From Lachnospiraceae bacterium (GTDB lineage: Bacteria; Bacillota; Clostridia; Lachnospirales; Lachnospiraceae): DNA of 64,000 nt. The position numbers were made by a program, and so were the translations under genes. The stretch's first letter is position 1. Every line of letters begins with the position of its first letter. Shown one piece after another: positions 29,212-38,096 of this stretch. The stretch is taken from contig CAJTCY010000014.1 in NCBI GenBank assembly GCA_910575075.1, forward strand, positions 62,001 to 126,000, written 5' to 3'. Below the pieces are notes generated by a model. It did not search any database, was not told where the DNA came from, and saw nothing but the letters and a program-made list of their open reading frames with translations.

Positions 29212-30106
29212 TCTGACAAAACGGAATTGCCTTGTGTTTTTAAGAGACCGGGCGGCAGTATTTTTTTCTCTGCTGGCTATGCTTATTGTACTGATGCTGA
29301 TGGGTGTATTTCTTGGGAATATGAATGAAGAAAATGTAGTGAATCTTTTAAAAGAATATGGCGGGTCCAGAAACATGAAGCTGGATCAAGAGCACGCCAG
29401 GGAACTGGTACAGTATTGGACGCTTGCAGGAATTCTTGTAGTGAATGCCGTTACGGTTACTTTGGCTGTTATTGGGAACAGGGTTACAGATGTTTCAGAA
29501 GGAAAGCTGCCGGCTTTATATTCTGCACCGGTAAGCAGAAATATTATAGCCCTTTCTTATATAATGTCAGCAGTATTGATCGGTATTGTGATGTGCGTGA
29601 TCACGCTTGGAGTATCCCTTGGTTATATTGTGGCAACAGGAGGAGAATTACCAGACGCCTGGGCATTGGGCAGAATCTTTCTGTTGATTGTCTTGAATGT
29701 ATGTATTTTTTCTATTATCATGTATTTCTGTGCTCTGTTTATCAAAAGCAGCAGTGCCTGGTCTGGGATAGCGACAGTTGTGGGAACTCTGGTAGGATTT
29801 GTAGGGGGAATATATCTTCCTATGGGAAATCTTCCAGATGGAGTTGCAGCAGTATTAAAATACATTCCAATTCTTCATGGGACTTCTCTAATGCGAAAGG
29901 TGTGCTGTGAGAAAGCGCTGGAGAAAACATTTACAGAAGTTCCCATGCAGTTAATTTCTGATTACAGAGAATATATGGGAATCAATATAACAATGGGTGA
30001 TGGTCTGGTTTCTTCTGTATTTCAGATATTGTTTATTGCTGGATGTGGTCTGACGGCATTTGCAGTTATTATGATCGTACAGAAGAAAAATATTATTGAC
30101 CGGTAG
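29195..30106 (+). CDS. ABC-2 type permease
   Basis: A 303-residue membrane protein with an N-terminal helix (about 20-40), a periplasmic-side loop and a cluster of five helices from about 75 to 300, the ABC-2 layout. It pairs with the upstream ATPase, with which it overlaps by 17 bases; AAAGGAG lies inside the ATPase gene. Two copies would assemble with two ATPase subunits in the cytoplasmic membrane to export a drug, peptide or lipid. Confidence 0.88.
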   Translation: MKKFINLTKRNCLVFLRDRAAVFFSLLAMLIVLMLMGVFLGNMNEENVVNLLKEYGGSRNMKLDQEHARELVQYWTLAGILVVNAVTVTLAVIGNRVTDVSEGKLPALYSAPVSRNIIALSYIMSAVLIGIVMCVITLGVSLGYIVATGGELPDAWALGRIFLLIVLNVCIFSIIMYFCALFIKSSSAWSGIATVVGTLVGFVGGIYLPMGNLPDGVAAVLKYIPILHGTSLMRKVCCEKALEKTFTEVPMQLISDYREYMGINITMGDGLVSSVFQILFIAGCGLTAFAVIMIVQKKNIIDR

Positions 30107-30121
30107 GATAGGGGCTGTATT

Positions 30122-30559
30122 ATGAAAGTAACAATTATTGATATTGGTCCAGGAGAAGAAGAGGAAATGATCCTTAAGTGCAGTTCTTTGGATGAAAAAA
30201 TGGTGAAATTTATCAATTATATGAAACAGGGTGTGGAAAAGCTTACGGTGTACAGAGATGGAGGAATGTTCTTTTTGGAACCGGGAGAGGTATTTTATTT
30301 TGAATCAGTAGAACAGAAAGTATTTGCATATTGCAGAACGGAAGTTTATCAAACAAAAAACAGGTTGTATGAACTGCAGGATGAATTGTCAGGCTTGAAT
30401 TTTATACGTGTTTCTAAGTCTGTTATCTTGAATTTAGATAAAATTAAGAGTTTGATACCAGCTTTTGGAGGCAGATATGAGGCATTATTGAAAAACGGGG
30501 AGAAGGTTATAATCTCCAGGCAGTATGTAAATGACTTAAAAGAAAAGCTGGGTGTATAG
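30122..30559 (+). CDS. LytTR-domain transcriptional regulator
   Basis: A 145-residue protein with an acidic N-terminus and a C-terminal LytTR DNA-binding domain (about 45-145: EPGEVFYFESVEQKVFAYC, FIRVSKSVILNLDKIKSL, ISRQYVNDLKEKL). No receiver domain is present. Such stand-alone LytTR regulators, paired with a DUF3021 membrane protein, often autoregulate an adjacent ABC exporter. It lies 15 bases after the permease and 12 before DUF3021. Confidence 0.9.
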   Translation: MKVTIIDIGPGEEEEMILKCSSLDEKMVKFINYMKQGVEKLTVYRDGGMFFLEPGEVFYFESVEQKVFAYCRTEVYQTKNRLYELQDELSGLNFIRVSKSVILNLDKIKSLIPAFGGRYEALLKNGEKVIISRQYVNDLKEKLGV

Positions 30560-30571
30560 GAGGTGTGAAAA

Positions 30572-30997
30572 ATGAAACGTTTAAAATCCATGGCAGTTTT
30601 CTTTGAAAGAATTACAACAGGTGTTTTATTTGTGACAGCCATATATATTCCTGTATTTTATGGATGGGATGAAGTAATCTATGTAAAAATATTATGGCAG
30701 ATCCTGTTTCTGTCAGGAATTTGTACCCTTGGCAGTGTTATCATGCCGTTGGATGGGGAAAAAGAAGTTTCCAGATTATCCATGTTAGTCCGGCATTGTT
30801 TATATTACATTTATATTAATGCAGTGGTGTTAGTATTGGGATATGTCTTTGGCTGGTTTTCTTTTCATCATTTAGAACAGGTAATAGGTATGGTGGCAGC
30901 TATAGCATTTGTATATTTTGTAATTGTTCTGGTCTGCTATTGGATTCAGTACAGGGAAGCGGAGAAGATGAACCGGAAATTGAAAGAAAGAAATTAG
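30572..30997 (+). CDS. DUF3021 membrane protein
   Basis: A 141-residue protein with four predicted membrane helices (about 12-32, 42-60, 75-98 and 105-128) and a basic cytoplasmic tail. The pairing with a LytTR regulator is typical of DUF3021, and it may hold or inhibit the regulator at the membrane. AGGAGGTGTGAAAA precedes the start. Confidence 0.8.
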   Translation: MKRLKSMAVFFERITTGVLFVTAIYIPVFYGWDEVIYVKILWQILFLSGICTLGSVIMPLDGEKEVSRLSMLVRHCLYYIYINAVVLVLGYVFGWFSFHHLEQVIGMVAAIAFVYFVIVLVCYWIQYREAEKMNRKLKERN

Positions 30998-31059
30998 AGC
31001 TTCATCCAACCAGAAATTAGCTTATGCAGACATGACAATTTTCAATTTGACATAAGAAA

Positions 31060-31093
31060 TCCCCCGGCGCCGTTTTTCTTCGGCTCCGGGGGA
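31060..31093 (-). terminator. GC-rich terminator of the minus-strand operon
   Basis: TCCCCCGG and GCCG pair with CGGC and CCGGGGGA around a T-rich loop. Read on the minus strand it is followed by ATTTCTTA. It separates the DUF3021 gene (plus) from the ATPase gene (minus). Confidence 0.7.
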
Positions 31094-31149
31094 AATGCAG
31101 TTTCACTTTTCAGACAGAAAAGATCTATCAAGGTTCAGTTATTTTAATC

Positions 31150-31815
31150 TTATGATTCAACCCGCAGTTGTCCATCACGCATTCGAAATGCTACGTCAGC
31201 TGCGTCTGCAACTTCCATGTCATGTGTAACAATGATAATGCAGTAGCCTTTTTCATGAGCAAGGCTGCACAGGATATCAATAATATTCTGAGTGTTTGCT
31301 CCATCAAGGTTTCCGGTTGGTTCATCGCCCAAAATAATTTTTGCATTGCTTGCAAGGCTTCTTGCGATTGCCACACGCTGCCGTTCTCCGCCAGAGAGTT
31401 TTGATGGAAACCGTCCCATTTGTTCTTTTGTAATTCCTACGCCCTCCAGCAATGTTTCTGCCTGAGGTTTGGCATCTTTGGGCGTTATTCCGCACAATTC
31501 CATGGGAAAGCAGACATTTTCCATGACTGTCATCAGAGGAAAGAGATGAAATGCCTGAAATATCATAGATATACTTTCACGGCGGTAGCGGTCGAGGTTC
31601 AATTCTCTCAGATTATCGCCATCGAAGGTAATCTTCCCTTCTGTAGGAAGATCAAGTCCTGCCAGCAGAGAGAGCAGCGTGGATTTTCCTGAGCCGGAAG
31701 GACCTACGATCGCATAGACATTGCCCTCTTCAAAGGTGCAGGAAATTTGGGAGACAGCGGCTCTCTGTGAATTTTTATATTTGTATGTTACGTTTTCTAA
31801 AGATAATACTGACAT
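31150..31815 (-). CDS. ABC transporter ATP-binding protein (MacB/LolD type)
   Basis: A 221-residue ATPase: Walker A GPSGSGKST, signature LSGGERQR, Walker B IILGDEPTGNLD and the H-loop in VTHD. It is the partner type of FtsX-domain permeases that expel or sense peptides and antibiotics. Its ATG (31815) comes four bases after the stop of the stranded permease tail and shares its AAAGGAG site, so it was the last gene of the blaI-blaR-permease-ATPase operon. The inserted 11-kb element now separates it from that promoter, so expression may be reduced. Confidence 0.9.
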   Translation of the reverse strand: MSVLSLENVTYKYKNSQRAAVSQISCTFEEGNVYAIVGPSGSGKSTLLSLLAGLDLPTEGKITFDGDNLRELNLDRYRRESISMIFQAFHLFPLMTVMENVCFPMELCGITPKDAKPQAETLLEGVGITKEQMGRFPSKLSGGERQRVAIARSLASNAKIILGDEPTGNLDGANTQNIIDILCSLAHEKGYCIIIVTHDMEVADAADVAFRMRDGQLRVES

Positions 31816-31819
31816 AGTT

Positions 31820-31893
31820 TCACTCCTTTACCTGTAATAATTCTAATATTTTGTATCTGGTTACTTGTATTGCCGCCGTAAGAGATCCACAGA
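31820..31893 (-). pseudogene. stranded 3' end of the FtsX permease gene
   Basis: On the minus strand, directly before the ATPase start, a frame reads CGSLTAAIQVTRYKILELLQ and ends VKE-stop (TGA at 31820-31822). This is the C-terminus expected for the FtsX-type permease whose body lies at 42921-45911. Joining the two at the shared GA/TC dinucleotide keeps frame and gives LYFLGC-I-CGSLTA. Confidence 0.9.
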
Positions 31894-31949
31894 TGTAGGA
31901 CGGATTTTGCGGACATTCAAAATAAAAAAGAATGTGGAGGTAACAGACA

Positions 31950-32324
31950 ATGGCAAAGACAATTTTTGAGGAAATGGGCGGCAAATACGAAAGGCAAGGC
32001 GATTATTTAATACCGTGCTTAACTGTACCCGCCGAAGAAGAACAGCCGATAGGCATCTGGGGACAGCGGCATTTGGATTATCTGAAGCATCACTGCAAAG
32101 TTACATACACCAATCTTCTTACAAGCGGCAGACTTAACGCTTACCTTGCCGACATTGACAGACAGGCACAGGAACGCTTTGAAAGGCTCATAGAGGGTAT
32201 GAAACAGGCACAGGGCATAACGGAACAGCTAAAGGCAGAAAACGCCTTAGAATGGACAGGATGCCTCAATAACATAAGGGCTTGTGCGAGGGAGATTGTG
32301 GAAAAGGAAATTATTTTTGCATAA
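31950..32324 (+). CDS. tnpV: TnpV, transposon-encoded protein
   Basis: A 124-residue protein resembling TnpV of Tn4451-type elements (IFEEMGGKYERQGDYLIPC, GIWGQRHLDYLKHHCKVTY). It is hydrophilic, with no known catalytic motif; its role in transposition is undefined. It is the first gene after the left end, with GTGGAGGTAACAG before the ATG. The element tip, including the TAG used by the circular recombinase gene, lies just upstream. Confidence 0.8.
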   Translation: MAKTIFEEMGGKYERQGDYLIPCLTVPAEEEQPIGIWGQRHLDYLKHHCKVTYTNLLTSGRLNAYLADIDRQAQERFERLIEGMKQAQGITEQLKAENALEWTGCLNNIRACAREIVEKEIIFA

Positions 32325-32381
32325 ACAGATGATTAGTGGCAGGGGGAAATCCTGCCGCTTTTTCTGCTTTAGTTTGTCAGC

Positions 32382-32410
32382 TTGACAAATAAAGGGTTAA
32401 GGAATATAAT
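32382..32410 (+). promoter_or_regulatory. tet(O) promoter
   Basis: TTGACA (32382-32387), 17 bases, TATAAT (32405-32410): a consensus sigma-A promoter at ideal spacing, driving the leader and tet(O). Confidence 0.88.
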
Positions 32411-32442
32411 TAGATTCAGTATTATACAAGGAGTTAATAAAT

Positions 32443-32466
32443 ATGCGGCAAGGTATTCTTAAATAA
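32443..32466 (+). CDS. tet(O) leader peptide
   Basis: A seven-codon frame (MRQGILK, then TAA) follows an AAGGAG site about 10 bases upstream. Part of it pairs with TTTAAGAATACTTTT near 32544-32558. Leader translation is thought to steer attenuation upstream of ribosomal-protection tet genes. Confidence 0.65.
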   Translation: MRQGILK

Positions 32467-32658
32467 ACTGTCAATTTGATAGTGGGAACAAAAAGTAGCA
32501 GTCCCGTTTCACTTTTAATATGGGGCTTAGTTTTTTGTACCCAGTTTAAGAATACTTTTATCATGTAATTTTATATGCCCGAAAACATATAAGTGTTTTG
32601 GGGCTATTGGAGTTATTTACCCAGTGATAGGAGTATTTATCACTGGGTATTTTTATGC
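32450..32658 (+). promoter_or_regulatory. tet(O) attenuator region
   Basis: Three pairings are visible: GGTATTCTTAAA with TTTAAGAATAC (32454-32465 with 32546-32556); GCCCGAAAACA with TGTTTTGGGGC (about 32578-32604); and ACCCAGTGATA with TATCACTGGGT followed by ATTTTTA (about 32620-32656), a terminator-like hairpin just before tet(O). Tetracycline-slowed ribosomes on the leader would favour read-through. Confidence 0.65.
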
Positions 32659-32690
32659 CCTTTTTTGGGTGTTGATAGGAGGAAAATCAC

Positions 32691-34610
32691 ATGAAAATAA
32701 TTAACTTAGGCATTCTGGCTCACGTTGACGCAGGAAAGACAACATTAACGGAGAGTTTATTGTATACCAGTGGTGCAATTGCAGAACCAGGGAGCGTAGA
32801 TAAAGGCACAACAAGGACAGATACAATGAATTTGGAGCGTCAAAGGGGAATCACTATCCAGACAGCAGTGACATCTTTTCAGTGGGAGGATGTAAAAGTC
32901 AACATTATAGATACGCCAGGCCATATGGATTTTTTGGCGGAAGTATACCGTTCTTTATCCGTATTAGACGGAGCAGTATTATTAGTTTCTGCAAAGGATG
33001 GCATACAGGCACAGACCCGTATACTGTTTCATGCACTACAGACAATGAAGATTCCGACAATTTTTTTCATCAATAAAATTGACCAAGAGGGGATTGATTT
33101 GCCAATGGTATATCAAGAAATGAAAGCAAAGCTTTCTTCGGAAATTATAGTGAAGCAAAAGGTTGGGCAGCATCCCCATATAAATGTAACGGACAATGAC
33201 GATATGGAACAGTGGGATGCGGTAATTATGGGAAACGATGAACTATTAGAGAAATATATGTCAGGGAAACCGTTTAAAATGTCAGAACTGGAACAGGAAG
33301 AAAACAGGAGATTCCAAAACGGAACGTTATTTCCCGTTTATCACGGAAGTGCTAAAAACAATCTGGGGATTCGGCAGCTTATAGAAGTGATTGCCAGTAA
33401 GTTTTATTCATCAACGCCTGAAGGTCAATCTGAACTATGCGGGCAGGTTTTTAAGATTGAATATTCAGAGAAAAGGCGGCGTTTTGTTTATGTGCGTATA
33501 TATAGCGGAACATTGCATTTGAGGGATGTTATTAAAATATCTGAAAAAGAGAAAATAAAAATCACAGAGATGTGTGTTCCGACAAACGGTGAATTATATT
33601 CATCCGATACAGCCTGCTCTGGTGATATTGTAATTTTACCAAATGATGTTTTGCAGCTAAACAGTATTTTGGGGAACGAAATGCTGTTGCCGCAGAGAAA
33701 ATTTATTGAAAATCCTCTCCCTATGCTCCAAACAACGATTGCAGTAAAGAAATCTGAACAGCGGGAAATATTGCTTGGGGCACTTACAGAAATTTCAGAT
33801 GGCGACCCTCTTTTAAAATATTATGTGGATACTACAACGCATGAGATTATACTTTCTTTTTTGGGGAATGTGCAGATGGAAGTCATTTGTGCCATCCTTG
33901 AGGAAAAATACCATGTGGAGGCAGAAATAAAAGAGCCTACTGTTATATATATGGAAAGACCGCTTAGAAAAGCAGAATATACCATCCACATAGAAGTCCC
34001 GCCAAATCCTTTCTGGGCTTCTGTCGGGTTGTCCATAGAGCCGCTCCCTATTGGAAGCGGAGTGCAGTATGAAAGCAGAGTTTCACTTGGATATTTAAAC
34101 CAATCGTTCCAAAATGCGGTTATGGAGGGGGTTCTTTATGGCTGCGAGCAGGGGCTGTATGGATGGAAAGTGACAGACTGTAAAATCTGTTTTGAATATG
34201 GATTGTATTATAGTCCTGTAAGTACCCCCGCAGACTTTCGGCTGCTTTCCCCTATCGTATTGGAGCAGGCTTTAAAAAAAGCAGGGACAGAACTATTAGA
34301 GCCATATCTCCACTTTGAAATTTATGCACCGCAGGAATATCTCTCACGGGCGTATCATGATGCCCCAAGGTATTGTGCAGATATTGTAAGTACTCAGGTA
34401 AAGAATGACGAGGTCATTCTGAAAGGAGAAATCCCTGCCAGATGTATTCAAGAATACAGGAACGATTTAACTTATTTCACAAATGGGCAGGGAGTCTGCT
34501 TGACAGAGTTAAAAGGATACCAGCCAGCTATTGGTAAATTTATTTGCCAACCCCGCCGCCCGAATAGCCGTATAGATAAGGTTCGGCATATGTTCCACAA
34601 GTTAGCTTAA
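32691..34610 (+). CDS. tet(O): Tet(O) tetracycline resistance ribosomal protection protein
   Basis: A 639-residue EF-G-like GTPase that releases tetracycline from the ribosome. G-domain motifs: AHVDAGKT (10-17), DTPGHMDF and NKID. The sequence agrees closely with Tet(O) as I recall it ([38 protein letters not shown]) and differs clearly from Tet(W) and Tet(M), so tet(O) or a mosaic dominated by it is likely. ATAGGAGGAAAATCAC precedes ATG 32691. Expression is probably governed by the upstream leader. It is the cargo gene, sitting where Tn4451 carries catP. Confidence 0.95.
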   Translation: MKIINLGILAHVDAGKTTLTESLLYTSGAIAEPGSVDKGTTRTDTMNLERQRGITIQTAVTSFQWEDVKVNIIDTPGHMDFLAEVYRSLSVLDGAVLLVSAKDGIQAQTRILFHALQTMKIPTIFFINKIDQEGIDLPMVYQEMKAKLSSEIIVKQKVGQHPHINVTDNDDMEQWDAVIMGNDELLEKYMSGKPFKMSELEQEENRRFQNGTLFPVYHGSAKNNLGIRQLIEVIASKFYSSTPEGQSELCGQVFKIEYSEKRRRFVYVRIYSGTLHLRDVIKISEKEKIKITEMCVPTNGELYSSDTACSGDIVILPNDVLQLNSILGNEMLLPQRKFIENPLPMLQTTIAVKKSEQREILLGALTEISDGDPLLKYYVDTTTHEIILSFLGNVQMEVICAILEEKYHVEAEIKEPTVIYMERPLRKAEYTIHIEVPPNPFWASVGLSIEPLPIGSGVQYESRVSLGYLNQSFQNAVMEGVLYGCEQGLYGWKVTDCKICFEYGLYYSPVSTPADFRLLSPIVLEQALKKAGTELLEPYLHFEIYAPQEYLSRAYHDAPRYCADIVSTQVKNDEVILKGEIPARCIQEYRNDLTYFTNGQGVCLTELKGYQPAIGKFICQPRRPNSRIDKVRHMFHKLA

Positions 34611-34661
34611 CAGCTTGCAAAAGTCATATAAAATGAGATTTGAAAGGATTAGAGACTAATT

Positions 34662-34835
34662 ATGATGAAATGCGAATGGATATTGTGTCCTGTTTGTGGG
34701 AGCAAAACCCGTAATAAAATTAGGAAGGACACTGTTTTGGAGAATTATCCCCTTTATTGTCCAAAATGCAGACAAGAAAGCTTGATTAAAGTTGACAACT
34801 TGAAGATAACTGTCATCAAAGAGCCAGACGCTTAA
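34662..34835 (+). CDS. cysteine-rich KTR domain protein
   Basis: A 57-residue protein with two Cys pairs, CPVCGSKTR and CPKCRQES, forming a probable zinc ribbon. It matches the small cysteine-rich KTR family commonly found directly downstream of ribosomal-protection tet genes. The gap after tet(O) is 51 bases and a strong terminator follows, so it is probably part of the tet(O) transcript. Function unknown. Confidence 0.82.
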   Translation: MMKCEWILCPVCGSKTRNKIRKDTVLENYPLYCPKCRQESLIKVDNLKITVIKEPDA

Positions 34836-34840
34836 GACGC

Positions 34841-34889
34841 AGAGCCGATGAAATTGTGGAACAATTCACGAATCATCGGCTCTTTTTGT
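34841..34889 (+). terminator. rho-independent terminator of the tet(O) unit
   Basis: AGAGCCGATGA pairs perfectly with TCATCGGCTCT across a 21-base loop and is followed by TTTTTG. Confidence 0.88.
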
Positions 34890-35003
34890 TTCGTATTTGA
34901 AAGAACAAACTCACCAAATAAAAAAAACGATATTCGGGTGGGTTATTTTGTTATACCCTAAATTACCCTCTGAATTTGTTTTTAAATTTGGAGGGATTTT
35001 TTT

Positions 35004-35132
35004 ATGTTCTTTTTTCGGGCGGTTATTCATCTGCTCATACGAAGTAAAATTTATCAATACATAGCATATCAGAGAATGGCAGGAAACCAGTTAAAAAAAT
35101 TTCTGCCAGTGCAGCGGTACTTCTCACCTTGA
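35004..35132 (+). CDS. possible 42-residue peptide
   Basis: ATG 35004 follows TTGGAGGGA and opens a 42-codon frame with a hydrophobic start (MFFFRAVIHLLI) and a basic remainder ending RYFSP. A terminator hairpin follows at 35177. It could be a leader peptide for the downstream regulator or chance. No family is recognised. Confidence 0.35.
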   Translation: MFFFRAVIHLLIRSKIYQYIAYQRMAGNQLKKFLPVQRYFSP

Positions 35133-35176
35133 AAGTGGAAGTACAATCTCCATACAACAGAATTTGTATTTCCCAT

Positions 35177-35210
35177 AACCGTGAAGGTCACAGAGCCTTT
35201 GCGGTTTTTC
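35177..35210 (+). terminator. terminator-like hairpin before the first sigma-like gene
   Basis: AACCGTGAAGG pairs with CCTTTGCGGTT with small mismatches, followed by TTTTC. It lies in the leader of the gene starting at 35325 and may attenuate it. Confidence 0.6.
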
Positions 35211-35324
35211 TTTTGTCGTTTTTTGTTGGAAAGTGCCGCAGGGCTGTTTCTGGTGTGCGTTGCCGCTCCCCGCCTCTCCATCTGGATTTTTACATTTCAA
35301 AAATTCAGATTGGAGGTATTAGCG

Positions 35325-35834
35325 GTGAAATACGCACCAAGAAAAGTATATATCAAAGAAAGCGGCGGCTATGTGGAACTGTCCTATACGGATTTCTGCC
35401 GCCGCAGGCAAGCCGACAAGGGATATATGGACAAGCTGTTTATCCCCGTCCAAGGTTGTCTGCTTGAAGTCGTAAGGGAGCAATATGCGGACTTCTACCG
35501 TGACAGGGAGCGGTGGCGTTACCTGCAAAAATTAGATGCGAGGAACAGCCTGCTATCTCTGGACGGATTTACGGACAGCGAGGGGAATCCTCTGGACTTT
35601 ATCGCTGATGAAGCGGCGGACATTGCGGAAACCGTTGTCAATGCTGTTATGGTGGACAGGCTGAAAGCCGCCCTGCCTTTGTTGTCGGATAGTGAGCAGG
35701 AGTTGATACAGGCAATCTTTTTTGACGGACTTTCCGAGCGTGAAGTCGGGGCGAGGTTAGGCATAACCCAGAGCGTTGTGAACAAACGCAAAGCCAGAAT
35801 CCTAAGAAAACTAAGAAAGATAATAGAAAATTAA
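35325..35834 (+). CDS. sigma-70 region 4-like regulator (first of three)
   Basis: A 169-residue protein starting at GTG 35325, 7 bases after TTGGAGG. The C-terminal helix-turn-helix reads LPLLSDSEQELIQAIFFDGLS and then EREVGARLGITQSVVNKRKARIL, typical of sigma-70 region 4 (sigma factor or TnpY-like). No region 2 is seen, so it probably acts as a DNA-binding regulator and not as a full sigma factor. It is the first of three consecutive regulators of this kind in the element, each with a hairpin leader. Confidence 0.78.
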   Translation: MKYAPRKVYIKESGGYVELSYTDFCRRRQADKGYMDKLFIPVQGCLLEVVREQYADFYRDRERWRYLQKLDARNSLLSLDGFTDSEGNPLDFIADEAADIAETVVNAVMVDRLKAALPLLSDSEQELIQAIFFDGLSEREVGARLGITQSVVNKRKARILRKLRKIIEN

Positions 35835-35848
35835 AATTTAAGGCGTTC

Positions 35849-35889
35849 AGCCCCCTTGTTTTTTCCTTTGGGAAAATGAGGGGGCTTTT
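35849..35889 (+). terminator. terminator-like hairpin
   Basis: AGCCCCCTTGTTTTTTCC pairs loosely with GGAAAATGAGGGGGCT and is followed by TTTTC. It is located between the first and second sigma-like genes. Confidence 0.65.
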
Positions 35890-35928
35890 CTCTGCCCTCT
35901 CAATCAATTCTGATTGGAGGAAGAAAGA

Positions 35929-36354
35929 ATGGCATACAACCACGGACGGGAGGACAGGAAATGGCGTATCTGGAAAGAAGCGGAGGAAAAGCTGCTGCGT
36001 GAGTGCGGCGTTGATGAAGTGACCATTGAGCAGATACGCATAGCGGACAGGGCAGACTTCAATTCCAACAGGCGGTTTTACCGATGGACGAATGACGTTG
36101 CGGAATACCTTGAGGACATGGCAGACAGGGAGCGGCAAGCGGAGGTGAATACAGTTGCGGAGTTACTGGACGAGATTGAGAGCGAAAATCTCTATCAAGT
36201 ATTAGTCACGGTGGACGGGCGTACCTTGAAAATCGTCCTGCTGAAAATGCAGGGGTATTCCACAAAGGAGATTGCCCCACTTGTGCATTTGACGACTGGT
36301 GCCATCTATGCGAGGTTAGACCATCTGCGGAAGAAGCTTCGGAAAATTTTGTAA
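35929..36354 (+). CDS. sigma-70 region 4-like regulator (second of three)
   Basis: A 141-residue protein. ATG 35929 follows TTGGAGGAAGAAAG. The N-terminal part is charged and helical (RKWRIWKEAEEKLLRECGV). The C-terminal helix-turn-helix reads VLLKMQGYSTKEIAPLVHL and TTGAIYARLDHLRKKLRKIL. It likely binds DNA to control the element's replication or mobilization genes. I know of no characterised function. Confidence 0.72.
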   Translation: MAYNHGREDRKWRIWKEAEEKLLRECGVDEVTIEQIRIADRADFNSNRRFYRWTNDVAEYLEDMADRERQAEVNTVAELLDEIESENLYQVLVTVDGRTLKIVLLKMQGYSTKEIAPLVHLTTGAIYARLDHLRKKLRKIL

Positions 36355-36392
36355 GCGTCTAATACATCCCATTATTCTGCGGGCTACTGGGT

Positions 36393-36420
36393 GGGGAGTG
36401 GAATCTCCCCGCTTATTTTT
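36393..36420 (+). terminator. hairpin leader before the third sigma-like gene
   Basis: GGGGAG (36393-36398) pairs with CTCCCC (36405-36410), followed by GCTTATTTTT. It sits 18 bases before the ATG at 36438. Confidence 0.5.
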
Positions 36421-36437
36421 GGCAGGAGGAAAACGGG

Positions 36438-36911
36438 ATGGCATATAAAGCTAAGGCGTACACGCTTCGGGAGGAATCCACGGAAAGCGGTATAAGGTAT
36501 TTTATCAGTTTTAAGGACGGGCAGGGGGAACACCACGAACTGGAAGTATCCGAGCAGTTATTCTTTGAATTTCGGCAGATGGAACGCAGGAACAGGAATC
36601 TTCTCCAATGGGACGAGCGGCACAGGGAGTTTTCGGAAGTATGGGACGAAACGCTGAACAGGCGGGCGTTAAAGCTGCCTAAGAGCATTGAGGAACAAAT
36701 GATTGAAGCAGAACGGGCGGAACTGCTCTGTAAGGCGGTTGACAGACTGCCAGAGATACAAAGGCGACGTTTCCTGCTCTACTACGAGTATGAGTTCAAT
36801 TTTTACCAAATCGCCGCTATGGAGCATTGCACCGCTTCTGCAATACAGAAATCCGTTGCTGTTGCAAAGAAGAAAGTAAAAGCGGAAATGAGGAAATATC
36901 TCCAACCATGA
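36438..36911 (+). CDS. sigma-70 region 4-like regulator (third of three)
   Basis: A 157-residue protein with a beta-rich N-terminus (RYFISFKDGQGEHHELEVSE) and a C-terminal sigma-like helix-turn-helix (LPEIQRRRFLLYYEYEFNFY, then QIAAMEHCTASAIQKSVAVA). GGCAGGAGGAAAACGGG precedes ATG 36438. This layout matches sigma-factor-like proteins common in Lachnospiraceae mobile elements. A RepA-like ATPase follows after about 150 bases. Confidence 0.78.
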   Translation: MAYKAKAYTLREESTESGIRYFISFKDGQGEHHELEVSEQLFFEFRQMERRNRNLLQWDERHREFSEVWDETLNRRALKLPKSIEEQMIEAERAELLCKAVDRLPEIQRRRFLLYYEYEFNFYQIAAMEHCTASAIQKSVAVAKKKVKAEMRKYLQP

Positions 36912-37064
36912 CCGACACCGCCCGAAAAAGAAATCTGTTTTTTATTTGTGTGGGATTGGCGGTATTACATACTCTCACTTTTTTCGTGGGAGTAAATCTA
37001 TTTTTAAGGAGGTCAACGCCTATGTGCAACAAAAACAAGATAACTGCCCGAAAGGAGGAAACCC

Positions 37065-38096
37065 ATGCAGAAGTTACAGACAGTCAACGCCGAAACGCTC
37101 CTTTATGAGCCGCTTGAGAAGCCGTCCTTTGTGGTGGACAGCCTTATCCCCACAGGCTTGTCGCTGTTCTGCGGCTCACAGAAGATAGGCAAGAGCTGGC
37201 TCATGCTGAAGCTGTGCTTATGCGTGTCGCAGGGAATCCCCTTATGGGACATGACGACAATGGAGGGCGATGTGCTTTACCTCTGCCTTGAGGACACGTT
37301 CTGCCGCATACAGGACAGGCTGTTCCGTTTGACGGACGAAGCGAGCGGGCGGCTTCATTTTGCCGTGGCAAGCTGCAAGCTGTCAGACGGTCTTATCGTG
37401 CAGCTTGAGGATTATCTGAAAGACTATCCAGACAGCAGGCTCATTGTCATTGATACCTTGCAGAAAGTCCGTACAGCTTCAAAAGACAACGCCTATGCAA
37501 GCGACTATGGGGACATCTCCCTAATCAAAGATTTTGCCGACAGGCACTCTCTGGCGGTCATTGTCGTACACCACATCCGAAAGCAGAATGACAGCGATGT
37601 GTTCAACAAGGTGTCTGGGACGACAGGCTTAACGGGGAGTGCGGACGCTACCTTTGTTCTGGAAAAGGAGAAACGGGCATCTGACACCGCCAAGCTGTAT
37701 GTAACGGGCAGGGACACGCCCTATCAGGAATACACGCTCCGTTTCCGTGATTGCAGTTGGGAACTTGTGGAGAGGAAAACGCAGGAGCAGCTTGCGAAAG
37801 AAACGATACCAGATGTCCTTTTTCGGTTGGTGGATTTTATGAGGGATAAGGAAGAATGGGCAGGCACGGCAACGGAGCTGTTAGCCGCTATGGGGGAAAC
37901 GGAAACCATACCCACGGTGATTACGAAATGGCTGAATGAATATCACACCACATTTTTAAGCGAGAACCGTATCTGCTACCAGTACAGCCGCAGGAAAGAC
38001 GGCAGGCAGATTGCCCTTGCAAGGAGGGCGGGTGACAGCGGTGACGGCGGTGACAGCGATATTGGGATACCCCCTGTTACTGTCATTGACGCTTAA
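37065..38096 (+). CDS. RepA-like AAA ATPase
   Basis: A 343-residue RecA-fold ATPase (AAA_25/RepA family). Walker A is GSQKIGKSW (37-45), Walker B is LIVIDTLQKV, and VVHHIRK near residue 170 fits the sensor motif. The C-terminal 90 residues form a winged-helix-like part. Such proteins act as helicases at plasmid-type origins (RSF1010 RepA). The last codons (GDSGDGGDSDIGIPP) are written by the first iteron-like repeat. It starts at ATG 37065 after AAAGGAGGAAACCC. Confidence 0.82.
   Translation: MQKLQTVNAETLLYEPLEKPSFVVDSLIPTGLSLFCGSQKIGKSWLMLKLCLCVSQGIPLWDMTTMEGDVLYLCLEDTFCRIQDRLFRLTDEASGRLHFAVASCKLSDGLIVQLEDYLKDYPDSRLIVIDTLQKVRTASKDNAYASDYGDISLIKDFADRHSLAVIVVHHIRKQNDSDVFNKVSGTTGLTGSADATFVLEKEKRASDTAKLYVTGRDTPYQEYTLRFRDCSWELVERKTQEQLAKETIPDVLFRLVDFMRDKEEWAGTATELLAAMGETETIPTVITKWLNEYHTTFLSENRICYQYSRRKDGRQIALARRAGDSGDGGDSDIGIPPVTVIDA

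Noticed and set aside
32691-34610. Housekeeping elongation factor G
   Set aside because: The length, N-terminus and leader fit Tet(O) and the gene lies inside a transposon.
36908-37108. Overlapping reading frame between the third sigma-like gene and the RepA-like gene, including a 28-codon part from 37022
   Set aside because: Although AAGGAGG precedes 37022, the peptide has no recognisable features and overlaps the next gene; too weak to call.
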